DNA of 64,000 nucleotides from Porifericola rhodea. Lineage in GTDB: Bacteria > Bacteroidota > Bacteroidia > Cytophagales > Cyclobacteriaceae. The notes under the pieces were generated by a model, which did no database searches, was not told where the DNA came from, and saw only the letters and a program-made list of their open reading frames with translations. How positions within the stretch are numbered: position 1 is the first letter of the stretch; each line of letters opens with the position of its first letter. Position numbers and translations under genes: made by a program. The stretch is taken from positions 4,294,501-4,358,500 of the forward strand of contig NZ_CP119421.1 of the NCBI RefSeq assembly GCF_030506305.1, in the 5' to 3' direction. Shown one piece after another: positions 17,311-27,397 of the stretch.

Positions 17311-17892
17311 ATGCGTAAAGAAGAGCTAGTTAAGCTAAGTGATGAAGAATTGGCTTTAGGTCTTAAAAATGTAGGTGAGCAGTTCTACTTTGCAGAGTTA
17401 GCCAGACGGCATGAGAAATACATATTAAAAAAGTGCCGATCTTATGTTAAAAAGGATGATGCAAGTGAAGACCTGATGCAAGAGGTACTAATTAAGGTGT
17501 TCATGAGAATCAGTTCTTTTAGGAATGAAGCTAAGTTCTCAACATGGTTGTTTACAATTATTCATAGCACCTGTATAGATTATATCAGAAAGAATAAGAG
17601 GAATACACACGATATACTTACTGAAAAGCTAAGCGAAGAAGTAGGAGAGATGGTAGATACGGAAGAAGATATAACCGAGGAACTAAGTGAAAAAATATTA
17701 GAAGAATTGCTTAACCAGATGACTCCGGAAGAAAAGTTAATACTTATGCTTAAGTATAAGGAAAAACATTCTATAAAAGATATTGAGTTGTCTATGCACC
17801 TTTCTGAGAGTGCGGTTAAAATGAGATTGAAAAGAGCAAAAGAGAAAATCAATTTGCTTTATCTAAAACATCGCAATAAAGGGGGATTATAA
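17311..17892 (+). CDS. ECF-type RNA polymerase sigma factor
   Basis: 193 residues. Region 2 spans ~20-95 (LMQEVLIKVFMRISSFRNEA, KFSTWLFTIIHSTCIDYIRK) and region 4 spans ~130-185 (MTPEEKLILMLKYKEKHSIK, then LSESAVKMRLKRAKEKI). An acidic linker lies between. No region 3, so group IV (ECF). No anti-sigma factor gene is next to it, which is unusual for ECF genes; control may be transcriptional or by a distant partner. It is divergent from the amidoligase operon with only 97 bases between, so it may control that operon (inference). Confidence 0.88.
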   Translation: MRKEELVKLSDEELALGLKNVGEQFYFAELARRHEKYILKKCRSYVKKDDASEDLMQEVLIKVFMRISSFRNEAKFSTWLFTIIHSTCIDYIRKNKRNTHDILTEKLSEEVGEMVDTEEDITEELSEKILEELLNQMTPEEKLILMLKYKEKHSIKDIELSMHLSESAVKMRLKRAKEKINLLYLKHRNKGGL

Positions 17893-18286
17893 GTATATAA
17901 ATATATTCACCAATATACCCATTGTTTTTATTCATAGAGCATTTAAGTTATTGGTTATTAAATTACAATGCTGAATAATTATACTTAGAGATTGTTTTGA
18001 TAATATTTAGATTTAAAATTTTTAAAGGCCATACGTCTACTTAGTAATATGTACTTTAATAATACATTATTGTATTTATTACTTAGTTATTTTGATTTAC
18101 AAACTCAAGTATTTTAAGAAATTTTTTAAAATAAGTCCTTTGGCGTAAACTTGAGCAAACCTGCCTATAAAATCTTCATCTTTCTTTGTTCTACTTATAA
18201 GTGAGTATTTGATTTTTATATAATAAAATTAAGTTAAAGTATAATATAAATTTGTCCATAGTTGTATAATTTAAAACGTTATAACT
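17893..18286. other. 394-base AT-rich intergenic region
   Basis: Very AT-rich, no open reading frame of note. No terminator is seen after the sigma factor. At its right end lies an inverted repeat that spans the next start codon (listed separately). Confidence 0.5.
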
Positions 18287-18290
18287 ATGG
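18256..18290 (+). promoter_or_regulatory. inverted repeat overlapping a start codon
   Basis: CCATAGTTGTATAA (18256-18269) and TTATAACTATGG (18279-18290) are complementary apart from a 2-base bulge; the ATG start at 18287 is inside the right arm. In RNA this hairpin would hide the start codon; in DNA it could be an operator. No direct proof for either. Confidence 0.45.
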
Positions 18291-18709
18291 TGAAAGAACA
18301 AATGACCTTAAAGTATAAGGCTGCTTATTTAGAAATTACGCATGATGAGCAAAAAAACGTTGTTTTCTACAAATGGATTGGTAGAATCAGTGATGAGGAT
18401 GCTCGTAAAGGTATGGATCAAATTCTTGATGTCATCAAGTCAACTCAATCTGTAGATTTGGTAGCTGACCTTACTGCTTTTACTGGAGGCTCAGTAGAAA
18501 TCGCAAAGTGGGTGAATGAGCACTGGAGCGATATGCTTGTGGCGGCAGGGCTTAAAAATGTGGCTGTTAAACTTCCTGAAAGTGCTTTTGGAGGTTTCTC
18601 TAATACTGTTGCTCTGGGACCTAAATTCGTATCTCTTATCAATGTAGAAAAATTTGTTTCTAACGAAGACGTATACGCGTGGATTGAACAGAAACGAATA
18701 AATAATTAA
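18287..18709 (+). CDS. SpoIIAA/STAS-like small protein
   Basis: 140 residues. Pattern VVFYKWIGRISDEDARKGMD, then VDLVADLTAFTGGSVEIAKW, a VAVKLPES strand and a C-terminal VYAWIEQKR resembles the SpoIIAA-like (STAS-like) fold with alternating strands and helices. Such proteins often act as small regulators or lipid-binding modules, but no partner is seen. The start ATG is within an inverted repeat (18256-18290). A terminator follows directly, so it is transcribed alone. Confidence 0.55.
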   Translation: MVKEQMTLKYKAAYLEITHDEQKNVVFYKWIGRISDEDARKGMDQILDVIKSTQSVDLVADLTAFTGGSVEIAKWVNEHWSDMLVAAGLKNVAVKLPESAFGGFSNTVALGPKFVSLINVEKFVSNEDVYAWIEQKRINN

Positions 18710-18720
18710 TTCCTCTTTTT

Positions 18721-18748
18721 AGCCCCTAGGTTTCCGATGGGGCTTTTT
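18721..18748 (+). terminator. rho-independent terminator
   Basis: AGCCCC and GGGGCT form a 6-bp GC-rich stem with a 12-base loop, followed by TTTTTC. It lies 12 bases after the stop of the SpoIIAA-like gene. Confidence 0.75.
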
Positions 18749-18768
18749 CTTGTCTTTAATCTTAATTT

Positions 18769-19416
18769 ATGAATATACTTAGCAAAATAGATGTGCAATG
18801 CAGCACACTTAGCTATCGTGATATTGAAGAAGCCGTAGAGTGCATTGCCAAGACATTCAGTTTAGGTGAACCTATGACTTCTTTACTACAAATTACAGAA
18901 ACTGAGTTCAGATATTTCGCACGCATATTTATAGAAAAAACAGCTCAAGAGGGTTTGTCTGTAGTAGCCAGAAATGCTGAAACCGGCCAATTCCTGGGTT
19001 GTATCATCTGTGAAGATTATGTCACAGATTTGCCGGAAGGTATAGGAATGATATCTCCTAATTTTGGACCTATTGTAGAGTTATTAGATACACTGGGAGC
19101 AAATTACAAAGCTGACAATAATGTAGCTAAAGGTGAGATTTATCATCTTTTCATGGGCGGTGTATACCCTCAATATGCAGGGCTCAACATTGCCAAAACA
19201 CTAACAGAGCACCTAGAGAATATGGCACGTAATAAAGGCTACTCAAAAGCTATTGGAGAGGTTACTGGTCCTATATCTCAACATGTGTACATAGATAAAT
19301 TGGGATACAGCCCAATGTATGATATTTCTTATAAGGATTTCACTTTTGAAGGTAATACAGTTTTTGAAGCTATTAACAGTTGCGAGAGCTGTATTCTTAT
19401 TGTGAAAGATCTATAG
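18769..19416 (+). CDS. GNAT family N-acetyltransferase
   Basis: 215 residues. The N-terminal DIEEAVECIAKTFSLGEPMT resembles the start of arylalkylamine-type GNATs; a strand with GQFLGCIICEDY, then FMGGVYPQYAGLNIAKTLTE supplies the acetyl-CoA-binding strand and helix (a Q/R-x-x-G-x-G/A variant, here YAGLNIA). Transfers an acyl group from acyl-CoA to an amine. It lies 44 bases before a group II decarboxylase on the same strand, which would supply amines; together they could form N-acyl amines (inference). Confidence 0.7.
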   Translation: MNILSKIDVQCSTLSYRDIEEAVECIAKTFSLGEPMTSLLQITETEFRYFARIFIEKTAQEGLSVVARNAETGQFLGCIICEDYVTDLPEGIGMISPNFGPIVELLDTLGANYKADNNVAKGEIYHLFMGGVYPQYAGLNIAKTLTEHLENMARNKGYSKAIGEVTGPISQHVYIDKLGYSPMYDISYKDFTFEGNTVFEAINSCESCILIVKDL

Positions 19417-19460
19417 CCCCCTTACAAGTCTTCATTTAAGTTACTGAATAATAGCTATAC

Positions 19461-20909
19461 GTGGATAAAAGCATAAACAATAAGCTTCAACTCTCTGAAA
19501 AAGAGATGAAAGCATTGGGTTATCAGGTAGTAGATTTAATTGTAAAGCATATTCATAATTTACCCAATAGCTCTGTTGGAAAAGAAGAAAGTGCAGCTAA
19601 ACTAGGTCAAAGTATTGATTCCAGTTTGCCCATAGATGGTGAGGATCCCAAAAAGGTGTTATCTCAGGTTGTGGAGCAGGTATTATCCAATATTGTTCAT
19701 CTTGATCATCCTAGGCAGTTTGCCTGGGTGCCAGGGCCAAACAATTATGTGAGTGTTCTGGCTGACTTTATAGCTTCAGGCTATAATGTTTTTTCTGGTC
19801 TTTGGGTAGCAGGTTCAGGAGCAGCACAAATTGAAATCACTACCATAAACTGGTTAATAGAAATTCTGGGAATGACTTCCCAAGCCGGGGGGCTGTTTGT
19901 TAGTGGGGGATCCGCAGCCAACTTAACAGGTCTGACAATTGCCAGAGACCAGGTTTCTTCTAAAAATTTAAAAAAAGCAGTAATTTATTTTACGGAGCAA
20001 ACACATTCTTCTAATGAGAAAGCTTTACATGTATTAAATATAGAAAGCACTCAAATTAGAAAAGTGGCTTGTAATGCAGTATTTGAGATGGATGTAACTG
20101 ACCTGATAACGCAGATTGAAATAGATCAGCGTAATGGTTTAATACCATTTTGCGTTATTGCTAATGCAGGTACTACCAATACGGGTGCTATAGACCCTAT
20201 GGTTGAGATACGAGAGGTGTGTAATCAGTATAATCTTTGGATGCATGTAGATGGAGCTTATGGTGCTGCGGCAGTATTATCTCAGGAAGGAAAGCTGGCA
20301 CTTAATGGAATATCTCTGGCAGATTCTATTACGCTTGACCCACACAAATGGCTTTTTCAACCTTATGAAATGGGATGTTTATTAGTTAAAGATAAAAGGT
20401 ATTTAAGTATTACCTTCACTAAAGAAGCCTCTTACCTGCAGGATGCTCAGAACGATGAGAAAACTGAGTTGAATTTTTCCAATAAAGGTATCCAATTGAC
20501 TAGAAATTTTAGAGCTTTAAAGTTATGGATGTCACTCAAAGTGTTTGGCCTGGGGGCTTTCTCAGAAGCAATTGCACATAGTTTTTCTTTGGTGTCTTTA
20601 GCAGAGAAATTATTGTCTGAATTACCAAACTGGTTGATTGTAACCAGACCTAGTTTAGGCATTTTAACGTTCAGATTTCAGCCGCAGGAGTGTAGTGTTG
20701 AAGAAGCCGATAAATTAAATATGGCAATCGTATCTGAGCTGATGAAAAGTACCTACGCCATGCTGTCATCAACTCGTCTACAAGGGCTTTTTGTATTAAG
20801 AATGTGTATAATCAATCCGCGAACCACAATTTCAGATGTTGAAAATACTATTCATACAATGAATGATATTGCTATTGAACTTGAAAAGCGAGAAGAAATT
20901 AGCTATTAA
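19461..20909 (+). CDS. PLP-dependent group II amino acid decarboxylase
   Basis: 482 residues, the usual size of aromatic amino acid/glutamate-type decarboxylases. Seen: HPRQFAWVPGPNNYVSVLAD (~86-105), GLFVSGGSAANLTGL (PLP phosphate site), HVDGAYGAAAVLS and the PLP lysine in TLDPHKWLFQPYEMG (~296). The LDPHKWLF motif and overall layout suggest an aromatic-L-amino-acid decarboxylase-like substrate range, but specificity cannot be read from sequence. Start GTG at 19461, 44 bases after the GNAT gene; likely one operon. Confidence 0.85.
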   Translation: MDKSINNKLQLSEKEMKALGYQVVDLIVKHIHNLPNSSVGKEESAAKLGQSIDSSLPIDGEDPKKVLSQVVEQVLSNIVHLDHPRQFAWVPGPNNYVSVLADFIASGYNVFSGLWVAGSGAAQIEITTINWLIEILGMTSQAGGLFVSGGSAANLTGLTIARDQVSSKNLKKAVIYFTEQTHSSNEKALHVLNIESTQIRKVACNAVFEMDVTDLITQIEIDQRNGLIPFCVIANAGTTNTGAIDPMVEIREVCNQYNLWMHVDGAYGAAAVLSQEGKLALNGISLADSITLDPHKWLFQPYEMGCLLVKDKRYLSITFTKEASYLQDAQNDEKTELNFSNKGIQLTRNFRALKLWMSLKVFGLGAFSEAIAHSFSLVSLAEKLLSELPNWLIVTRPSLGILTFRFQPQECSVEEADKLNMAIVSELMKSTYAMLSSTRLQGLFVLRMCIINPRTTISDVENTIHTMNDIAIELEKREEISY

Positions 20910-20995
20910 TATAATTGGACTTTAATACTATTGATTATTGAGGAAAAACACCCCAATAATACTGTAACCATCAATAAATATAATTACTAGCCTTA

Positions 20996-22438
20996 CTATT
21001 CCATTAGTTCTTCGGAAAAATAAAGCTGTGAGCCTTCCTCCCAACTTCCTCCAGAGGCTAGACTTAACCCAATCATACTTTGATATAACTGCCCAATTAC
21101 ACCAACGGCATCCAACTGGTTTAGTAAGGCTGTACGTTCTGCATCTACTACTTCCAGATAGGATACTAAACCAGCCTCATAGCGTTGTCTTGCCAGGTCC
21201 AGAGTTCTAGTAGCTGCTGCTACTGTTTGTGCTTGTCTCTGGTACTGGTTATTGAGATAATAGATATTGGCAAGTTCATTTTCTACTTCTTCAAATGCTG
21301 ACAAAACAGACTGTTTATATAGATGAGCGACCTGCTCATATCTTGCGTAGGCAGCATCTACCAAAGCCTGATTTCTTCCATAGTTAAAAATCGGTTGCAT
21401 GAGACTACCCCCAACAGTCCATGCAAAACTCTGAGGAGTCAGAATATTTTCAAAAGATCTTCCCTGATAACCTGCTTGTGCTGTCAAGCTGATGCTGGGG
21501 TAAAGATTCGCTCTTGCAGCTCCAATGCGAGCATTTTCTGCTTCCATTGTTTTAAGAGCTATCCAGACATCCGGACGTTTTGTCAATACTTCCGAAGGTA
21601 TTTTTGCAGGAATTACAGGAGGTAAAGAGTCAAGAGGGTTTTCGGGAATAGAATAGGTAGAAGGTTCTTTGCCTATTAAAACGGCCAGAGAGTTTTCCAG
21701 ACGAGCACGCTGATTTATGAAATTCCACCTCTGCGATTGAGCAGTACGCAGCTGAGTCTCAGCTCTTGCTGGGTCTAATGCATCTGATGCACCAGCCTCA
21801 TAATTTAGCCTGGCTATTTGCAAAGATCGTTCTCTAAGCCTGATTGTAGAGTCGTACAAAGCAATTTGAGCATCAAGTTGCCGAATATTAATGTATTCAG
21901 AGGCTGCTCTGGCTCGTAATACCGAAAGCAAATTATAATATTCCAATAAGGTAATTTCAGATTCAATAACTGAAGCTTTATAATTATTTCTCAGCTGTCC
22001 CCATAAGTCTATCTGATAGCTTGCCAGGCCTAACAGGGAGTAGTTACTAAATTTATTGGATTGGAATCTTTGTACAGCATTTTCTGATACTACCGTTCTT
22101 GATGTGTTAATTTCTGTCTGGACTTCTGGAAGTAATGCAGAACGGTCTACTCTTGTAATGGCGCTAGCTTGCTCAAAGCTATTAATTGCAGCTTTAAGAT
22201 TGTTATTATTTAATGATACCTCATTAATAATATTATCTAATGTAGAGTCCTGAAAATACTTCCACCAAGCAGTATCCAGCGGGACTGCTGACAACGAGTC
22301 AGCAAAGGCTTTATATTTAAAGTTATCATACTCGCTAAGATCTGGTTCTTGAAAAACCGGGGCAAGGTTACATGAATAGATTCCACCGACCAATAAGATC
22401 AGTAATAAGAACTGCAAAATTCTATTTGAGAAATTCAA
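20996..22438 (-). CDS. outer membrane efflux lipoprotein, TolC/OprM (NodT) family
   Basis: 480 residues. N-terminal signal with lipobox VGGIYSC (Cys ~23), then two TolC-type repeats rich in helices; DALDPARAETQLRTAQSQRW and GLVSYLEVVDAERTALLNQL are the typical coiled-coil turns. It forms the outer-membrane channel of the tripartite pump whose other parts precede it. The start is TTG at 22438, overlapping the permease stop by four bases (TTGA). Confidence 0.9.
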   Translation of the reverse strand: MNFSNRILQFLLLILLVGGIYSCNLAPVFQEPDLSEYDNFKYKAFADSLSAVPLDTAWWKYFQDSTLDNIINEVSLNNNNLKAAINSFEQASAITRVDRSALLPEVQTEINTSRTVVSENAVQRFQSNKFSNYSLLGLASYQIDLWGQLRNNYKASVIESEITLLEYYNLLSVLRARAASEYINIRQLDAQIALYDSTIRLRERSLQIARLNYEAGASDALDPARAETQLRTAQSQRWNFINQRARLENSLAVLIGKEPSTYSIPENPLDSLPPVIPAKIPSEVLTKRPDVWIALKTMEAENARIGAARANLYPSISLTAQAGYQGRSFENILTPQSFAWTVGGSLMQPIFNYGRNQALVDAAYARYEQVAHLYKQSVLSAFEEVENELANIYYLNNQYQRQAQTVAAATRTLDLARQRYEAGLVSYLEVVDAERTALLNQLDAVGVIGQLYQSMIGLSLASGGSWEEGSQLYFSEELME

Positions 22439-25400
22439 CTTAGAGCAGGATTTAATTTTTCTTGGTTTAAAGATTTTTCCAATTCGTTTGCCACTGCATT
22501 AGGACTACTGGTTCCTTTTGCAATAAGCTTGTACATCGCTGGTACGGTATAAATTGTAAAGATGGAAGATACCAATACTCCAAAAGAGACAGCAATACCA
22601 ATTACCAATCTAGTTTCACTCCCTGCACCAAAAGAAATGATCAGGGGGAGTGAGCCCATAATTGTGGTTAGTCCTGTCATCAGAATTGGGCGCAGTCGCA
22701 TAACCGATGCATCAATAATGGCGCTTTCAAAATCCTGTCCTCTATCTCTTAGTTGATTTATAAATTCAACAATCAGAATTCCGTTTTTGGTTGCCAAGCC
22801 TACCAGCATAATCATCCCAATCTGGCTGTATATGTTCACAGACTGTCCAAACAGCCATAGACCTAGCAGCGCGCCTAACAATGCAAAAGGAACAGTCAGA
22901 ATCAGCACAAAGGGGTGAATAAAACTCTCAAACTGAGCTGCCAAAACCAAGTACACCACAATTAAAGATAGCAGGAAAATAAAGATGACAGACTCCCCGG
23001 AATCTTTATAATCTAAAGATTCTCCCTTGTAGCCAATATTAACTTCCTCTGGTAGTTTTTCTGCAACAACTGCATCCAGATAGTCCAATGCCTGACCTAA
23101 AGTATAACCGTTAGCCAGATTAGCTTCTATGGTTATTGCCCGCATACGATTATAGCGATTCAAGCTTCCAGAGTCTGCGAATTCCTCTAGCGTTACCAGA
23201 TTAGATAATGGTATCAATTCACCCAAACGTTCAGAACGAACAAATATGTTCTTTAGGTCGTACAACATTCTTTTCTGATCAAAATCAGACTCTACAATTA
23301 CGTCATACTCTTCTCCATCTTTAATGAAAGTTGTAACTAATCTTGAACCTAAAAGGGTTTCAAGCGTACGCCCAATATTGATAATGGATACTCCTAACTC
23401 AGCCGCCCTGGGTTTGTCTATGTTTACTTTTAGTTGAGGTTTGGTTTCCTTATAATCATAATCAATATCTGTAAGACCGGGATAACTGCTAATCTCGTTA
23501 AGCAACTGGTCTCTCCATGCAGCAATTTCTTCGTATGTATCGCCACTTAGCACATATTGTACAGGTTTACCTGAACCGCTACTCAAACCCTGGCGCATGA
23601 TGACTGAGATTTGTAGCCCGGTAAGGTCAGATAGTCTTTCACGAACTTCATCCATAATTTCCCAGGCAGATCTTCTTTCCGAAAAGTCTGAAAGTACGAT
23701 GATAGCTCGTCCATCATTAAAGGATTGTACAGTGCTTCCAAAGCTTTGTGGGGTTCTCACCAGAATGGTTCCTGCTTCCCCGGTCTCATCATGAAGGTAC
23801 ATTAGCCTCTTTTCTATTTCATCCATGTAAGACTTAGTATATGCATAGGTAGAGCCTTCAGGGGCAAGTCCTCCCAGGAAAAATACCCCGCGATCTTCTT
23901 TAGGAGTAAATTCCTGCGGTACAATAAGAAAAAGGCCTACTGAACCTGCCATAAAAAGCACAATAATTATTACGCTTATGATTGGTTTGGTAATAAAACG
24001 TTCTAAAGTACGGCGGTAAATTTTTTGCAGAAACTGTACAGCACGGTCTACGCCTTTTGTCAGAAAATTCCCTCTGTTTTTGTTGTACTTCAGCATTTTA
24101 GAACACAGCATAGGAGATAAAGAAAGTGCTACCAAAGTGGAGAAAAAGACAGCAGCAGCCATAGCGATGGCAAACTCAGTAAATAACTTACCTATATCTC
24201 CAGCTAAAAAGGTGATAGGTATAAACACAGCTAATAATACCAGGGAAGTAGCAATTACCGCAAAGCCAACTTCTCTGGCACCCTGATAAGCTGCTACCAG
24301 AGGCTTAGCTCCATTTTCCAGTCTGGAGTATATATTTTCCAGAACTACGATTGCGTCATCTACCACGAGCCCAATGGCAAGTACAAGCGCTAGTAAAGTG
24401 AGCAAGTTAAGGGAATAACCAAACATCAAAAGCACAATACAAGTACCCACTAATGATACTGGAACAGTAACTGCCGGAATAATTGTGGCTCTGATGTCAC
24501 CTAGAAATACGTAAATCACGAAAACTACCAAAATGATAGCAATCCCCAGGGTTTTATATACTTCAGAAATGGCTTCTGCGATAAATAATGATCGGTCATA
24601 GCTATTACTGAGTGACATATGACCAGGTAGGGTAGGCTTAATTTTCTCAGCTTCCTCCTTTACTGCTCGGGCTATGTCCAGTGTATTAGATTTAGATTGT
24701 TTAATAATTCCCAGGCCTATTCTTTTTATACCGTTACCAGTATAGCTCATTCTGTGCTCTTCAGGTCCTAACTGCACGCGGGCCACCTCTTCTAAAAGGA
24801 TGTGGTGACCGTTAGCATCTCTTTTGATAATAAGCTTGTTGAAATCTTCTACTTGCTGAAATTCCCGATTCAGGCGAACAGTAAACTGCCGGTCCAAAGA
24901 CTCCAGCGAACCAGCAGGAAGCTCAACATTTTCACTCCGAAGAGCGTCTTCAATATCTGTGACTGTGAGCTGTCGTGCAGCCAAAGCTTCTCGGTTAATC
25001 CAGATACGCATTGCATAGCGAGAACCTCCAGAGATACGCACTCTGGCCACGCCTGGAAGTACAGAAAAGCGATCTACCAGATAGCGGTCTGCGTAGTCTG
25101 TAAGCTCAAGCATACCCATTTCGGTACTGGTAAGGTTGAGATACAATACAGCATCAGAGCCTGCATCTACTTTGTTAATTTCCGGTGGGTCAGCCTCTTC
25201 GGGTAGATTATCCAGTAAATTAGATACTGCTTCTCTTACGTCATTGGCAGCGGCATCTATATCACGGCTCAGGTCAAACTCTATGGTCACTTCAGAGCGA
25301 CCATCTATACTACTGGAATTGATTAGCTTAATGGCTTCCACTTCGCTTACCCTTTGTTCTATCAGCTGAGTAATGCGGGTTTCTACCACAGCAGCAGATG

Positions 25401-25560
25401 CTCCTAAGTAGTTAGTTTCTACAGACACTATTGGCGGTTCAATATCAGGATATTCTCTTACTACCAGACGGGTATAGCATACCAGTCCGAAAGCCAAAAT
25501 GAGTAAGCTTAATACAGCAGCGAAAACCGGTCTTTTTACAGATATATCAGATAGCTTCAT
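22435..25560 (-). CDS. RND efflux permease, AcrB/HAE1 family
   Basis: 1041 residues, full length for HAE1 transporters. The start MKLSDISVKRPVFAAVLSLL, the RPxVV-like entry, GLVVDDAIVVLENI (helix 4 with the two proton-relay Asp), and GLATKNGILIVEFINQLRD (helix 10 Lys) are all present. Pumps hydrophobic compounds from the periplasm or inner membrane using the proton gradient. Middle gene of the adaptor-permease-channel operon; 30 bases after the adaptor gene and 4-base overlap with the channel gene. Substrates unknown. Confidence 0.95.
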   Translation of the reverse strand: MKLSDISVKRPVFAAVLSLLILAFGLVCYTRLVVREYPDIEPPIVSVETNYLGASAAVVETRITQLIEQRVSEVEAIKLINSSSIDGRSEVTIEFDLSRDIDAAANDVREAVSNLLDNLPEEADPPEINKVDAGSDAVLYLNLTSTEMGMLELTDYADRYLVDRFSVLPGVARVRISGGSRYAMRIWINREALAARQLTVTDIEDALRSENVELPAGSLESLDRQFTVRLNREFQQVEDFNKLIIKRDANGHHILLEEVARVQLGPEEHRMSYTGNGIKRIGLGIIKQSKSNTLDIARAVKEEAEKIKPTLPGHMSLSNSYDRSLFIAEAISEVYKTLGIAIILVVFVIYVFLGDIRATIIPAVTVPVSLVGTCIVLLMFGYSLNLLTLLALVLAIGLVVDDAIVVLENIYSRLENGAKPLVAAYQGAREVGFAVIATSLVLLAVFIPITFLAGDIGKLFTEFAIAMAAAVFFSTLVALSLSPMLCSKMLKYNKNRGNFLTKGVDRAVQFLQKIYRRTLERFITKPIISVIIIVLFMAGSVGLFLIVPQEFTPKEDRGVFFLGGLAPEGSTYAYTKSYMDEIEKRLMYLHDETGEAGTILVRTPQSFGSTVQSFNDGRAIIVLSDFSERRSAWEIMDEVRERLSDLTGLQISVIMRQGLSSGSGKPVQYVLSGDTYEEIAAWRDQLLNEISSYPGLTDIDYDYKETKPQLKVNIDKPRAAELGVSIINIGRTLETLLGSRLVTTFIKDGEEYDVIVESDFDQKRMLYDLKNIFVRSERLGELIPLSNLVTLEEFADSGSLNRYNRMRAITIEANLANGYTLGQALDYLDAVVAEKLPEEVNIGYKGESLDYKDSGESVIFIFLLSLIVVYLVLAAQFESFIHPFVLILTVPFALLGALLGLWLFGQSVNIYSQIGMIMLVGLATKNGILIVEFINQLRDRGQDFESAIIDASVMRLRPILMTGLTTIMGSLPLIISFGAGSETRLVIGIAVSFGVLVSSIFTIYTVPAMYKLIAKGTSSPNAVANELEKSLNQEKLNPALS

Positions 25561-25590
25561 AGATTAAAGTCATGCTTCTTATAAATACAC

Positions 25591-26691
25591 TTACTCAGAG
25601 AGTTCTATATCTTCCATAGATGGGGCTGGTGGTTCAAACATACCATCTATTTCCACACTGGTTCCATCATTAAGATCCTGAAGCCCAGAGGTTGCTACGG
25701 AGTCTCCAAGAGATAATCCTGAAAGCACTTCTACGTATCCTGGCTTTCTTCTGCCTAAAGAGATTTCTGTTCGCTGTACTACGTCTTTACTAACCTTAAA
25801 GGCAAACTTTTTCTCACCTGTTTGAATGACAGATCTTTCAGGAATGGATGGGGAAGTCCCTTTATCTAGTGCCAGTTCTACGTACAATAGCATGCCAGGC
25901 TTAAGTAATTGTCTTTCGTTAGGAATTTCTGCTCTAATTCTGATAGCACGGGAGCTAGGGTCTACACGGGTGTCTACCTGAGTTACTTTTCCTTTAAAAA
26001 TTTGGTCTGGGTAAGCCTGAGACACAGCCTGTACCGGTAGGTTAGACCTTACCTGTCCTAAGTAAATCTCAGGTACGGTAAAATCTACTCGCATCGTACT
26101 AAGGTCATCAATAGTAGTGATAATATTTTGTGGAGAGACTAATGAGCCTACACTAATATTTCGCAGACCTAATACACCATCAAAAGGGGCTCTGATGATT
26201 CTGTCTGAAACCTGCGCCTGAAACTGAAGAATCTGTTGTTCAGCTAATTGCTTCTGGGTGTTTCTGGCATCCAGAGCAGAAACGGCAGCGGCTCCATTCT
26301 TGACAAGCCCGCTTAGCCTTTCTATTTCTCTTTCCTGTTCTTTAAGGTTTGCTTTGGCAGCAGTAAGTTGCGCGCTTTCTTCAGCATATCTTAAGACCAC
26401 AATCACATCACCTTTTTTTACATGCTGGCCATCTCTAAAGTTAATTTTTTCAACCACTTCAGTTACATTTGATGTGATCTCAGCAGATTCATATGCAAAA
26501 GTAGACCCTACAGCTTCTACAAAATCGGCAAATTCAGTTTCTGTAACTTCTGCAATTTTTATAGGTAGTGCTTTTTTATTATCTGCCCTATCTACCTCAG
26601 TATTTTGCTCATCGCTAATAGAAGGGTAAAACAGAAATACTAAAATTCCGACGATGATAATACCACCTCCGGTAAACAGCCATTTTTTCAT
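25591..26691 (-). CDS. RND efflux periplasmic adaptor subunit (HlyD/AcrA family)
   Basis: 366 residues. An N-terminal membrane anchor (~4-24), barrel-sandwich half with GQHVKKGDVIVVLRY, a short coiled-coil hairpin (~105-160), the second lipoyl half with IRAPFDGVLGLRNISVGSLV and a beta-barrel and membrane-proximal domain. It bridges permease and outer-membrane channel. First gene of the operon. No lipobox Cys is seen, so it is held by the N-terminal helix. No TetR-type repressor is adjacent. Confidence 0.92.
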   Translation of the reverse strand: MKKWLFTGGGIIIVGILVFLFYPSISDEQNTEVDRADNKKALPIKIAEVTETEFADFVEAVGSTFAYESAEITSNVTEVVEKINFRDGQHVKKGDVIVVLRYAEESAQLTAAKANLKEQEREIERLSGLVKNGAAAVSALDARNTQKQLAEQQILQFQAQVSDRIIRAPFDGVLGLRNISVGSLVSPQNIITTIDDLSTMRVDFTVPEIYLGQVRSNLPVQAVSQAYPDQIFKGKVTQVDTRVDPSSRAIRIRAEIPNERQLLKPGMLLYVELALDKGTSPSIPERSVIQTGEKKFAFKVSKDVVQRTEISLGRRKPGYVEVLSGLSLGDSVATSGLQDLNDGTSVEIDGMFEPPAPSMEDIELSE

Positions 26692-27397
26692 GATATACAG
26701 TTAATGCAAGTGTCAGGGAATATGATGTGTATATAAAAGTAAAGCCTTAGCATAAGAAAAAGCGAGCAATAACTTATTTAGCAAAACCTAGATTTATAAA
26801 GTAAGGCGAGCCGTATCTATAATTTCTCAAATATGAATTTACATAAGCTATAAACTTAATAGTTATCCTCTAAAAATCCGCCCTTTGCCGCCTCAAAAGC
26901 TCAAAGATATGTAGTTTATCAGCGAGTAATTTATTCTATAATCATTAATTTTTAAACACTTTTAACGATAGCTTGATGGAAATAATGCATTAAGTTAATA
27001 CCAGTTTATATGTAGAATTAAGAATTTGATAACTTGTATAAAATTATTAGACCATACTTTAACAAAACCATGATTAAGTCTATAAGTTTTTTTAATTGTA
27101 ATATAAAACTTCGGTAGACTAATTTTTTTGCCATGCTGTATTAACAAGGAGCTGTTCCCATGATAAATACTGAGTTTAAACAGTTTTTCACTATTAATAT
27201 TTGTGTTTTTTACTAAACGCTTGGTTTAAATTTTTTGCCTTTGTCTTTTCAACATAAAATCAATCAGCTTTAAACCTCTAGTGTTATTAGATAAGTCTTA
27301 TTTGTCTTTAAGGATACTATTAAGAAATTATTAAGCCTTCGCTCACCTCTCCTTTTGCAGCACTTGATCTTTTATTTTGTAGGCAAAAATTGAGGAT
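26692..27397. other. 706-base intergenic region
   Basis: AT-rich gap between the divergent efflux operon and the broken TPR gene. It must hold both promoters. I see no reading frame worth calling, no RNA gene and no strong hairpin. Confidence 0.5.

Noticed and set aside
24802-25206. Open frame of 134 codons on the plus strand inside the RND permease gene
   Set aside because: It lies wholly in the antisense of an intact, conserved gene and has no recognisable protein features.
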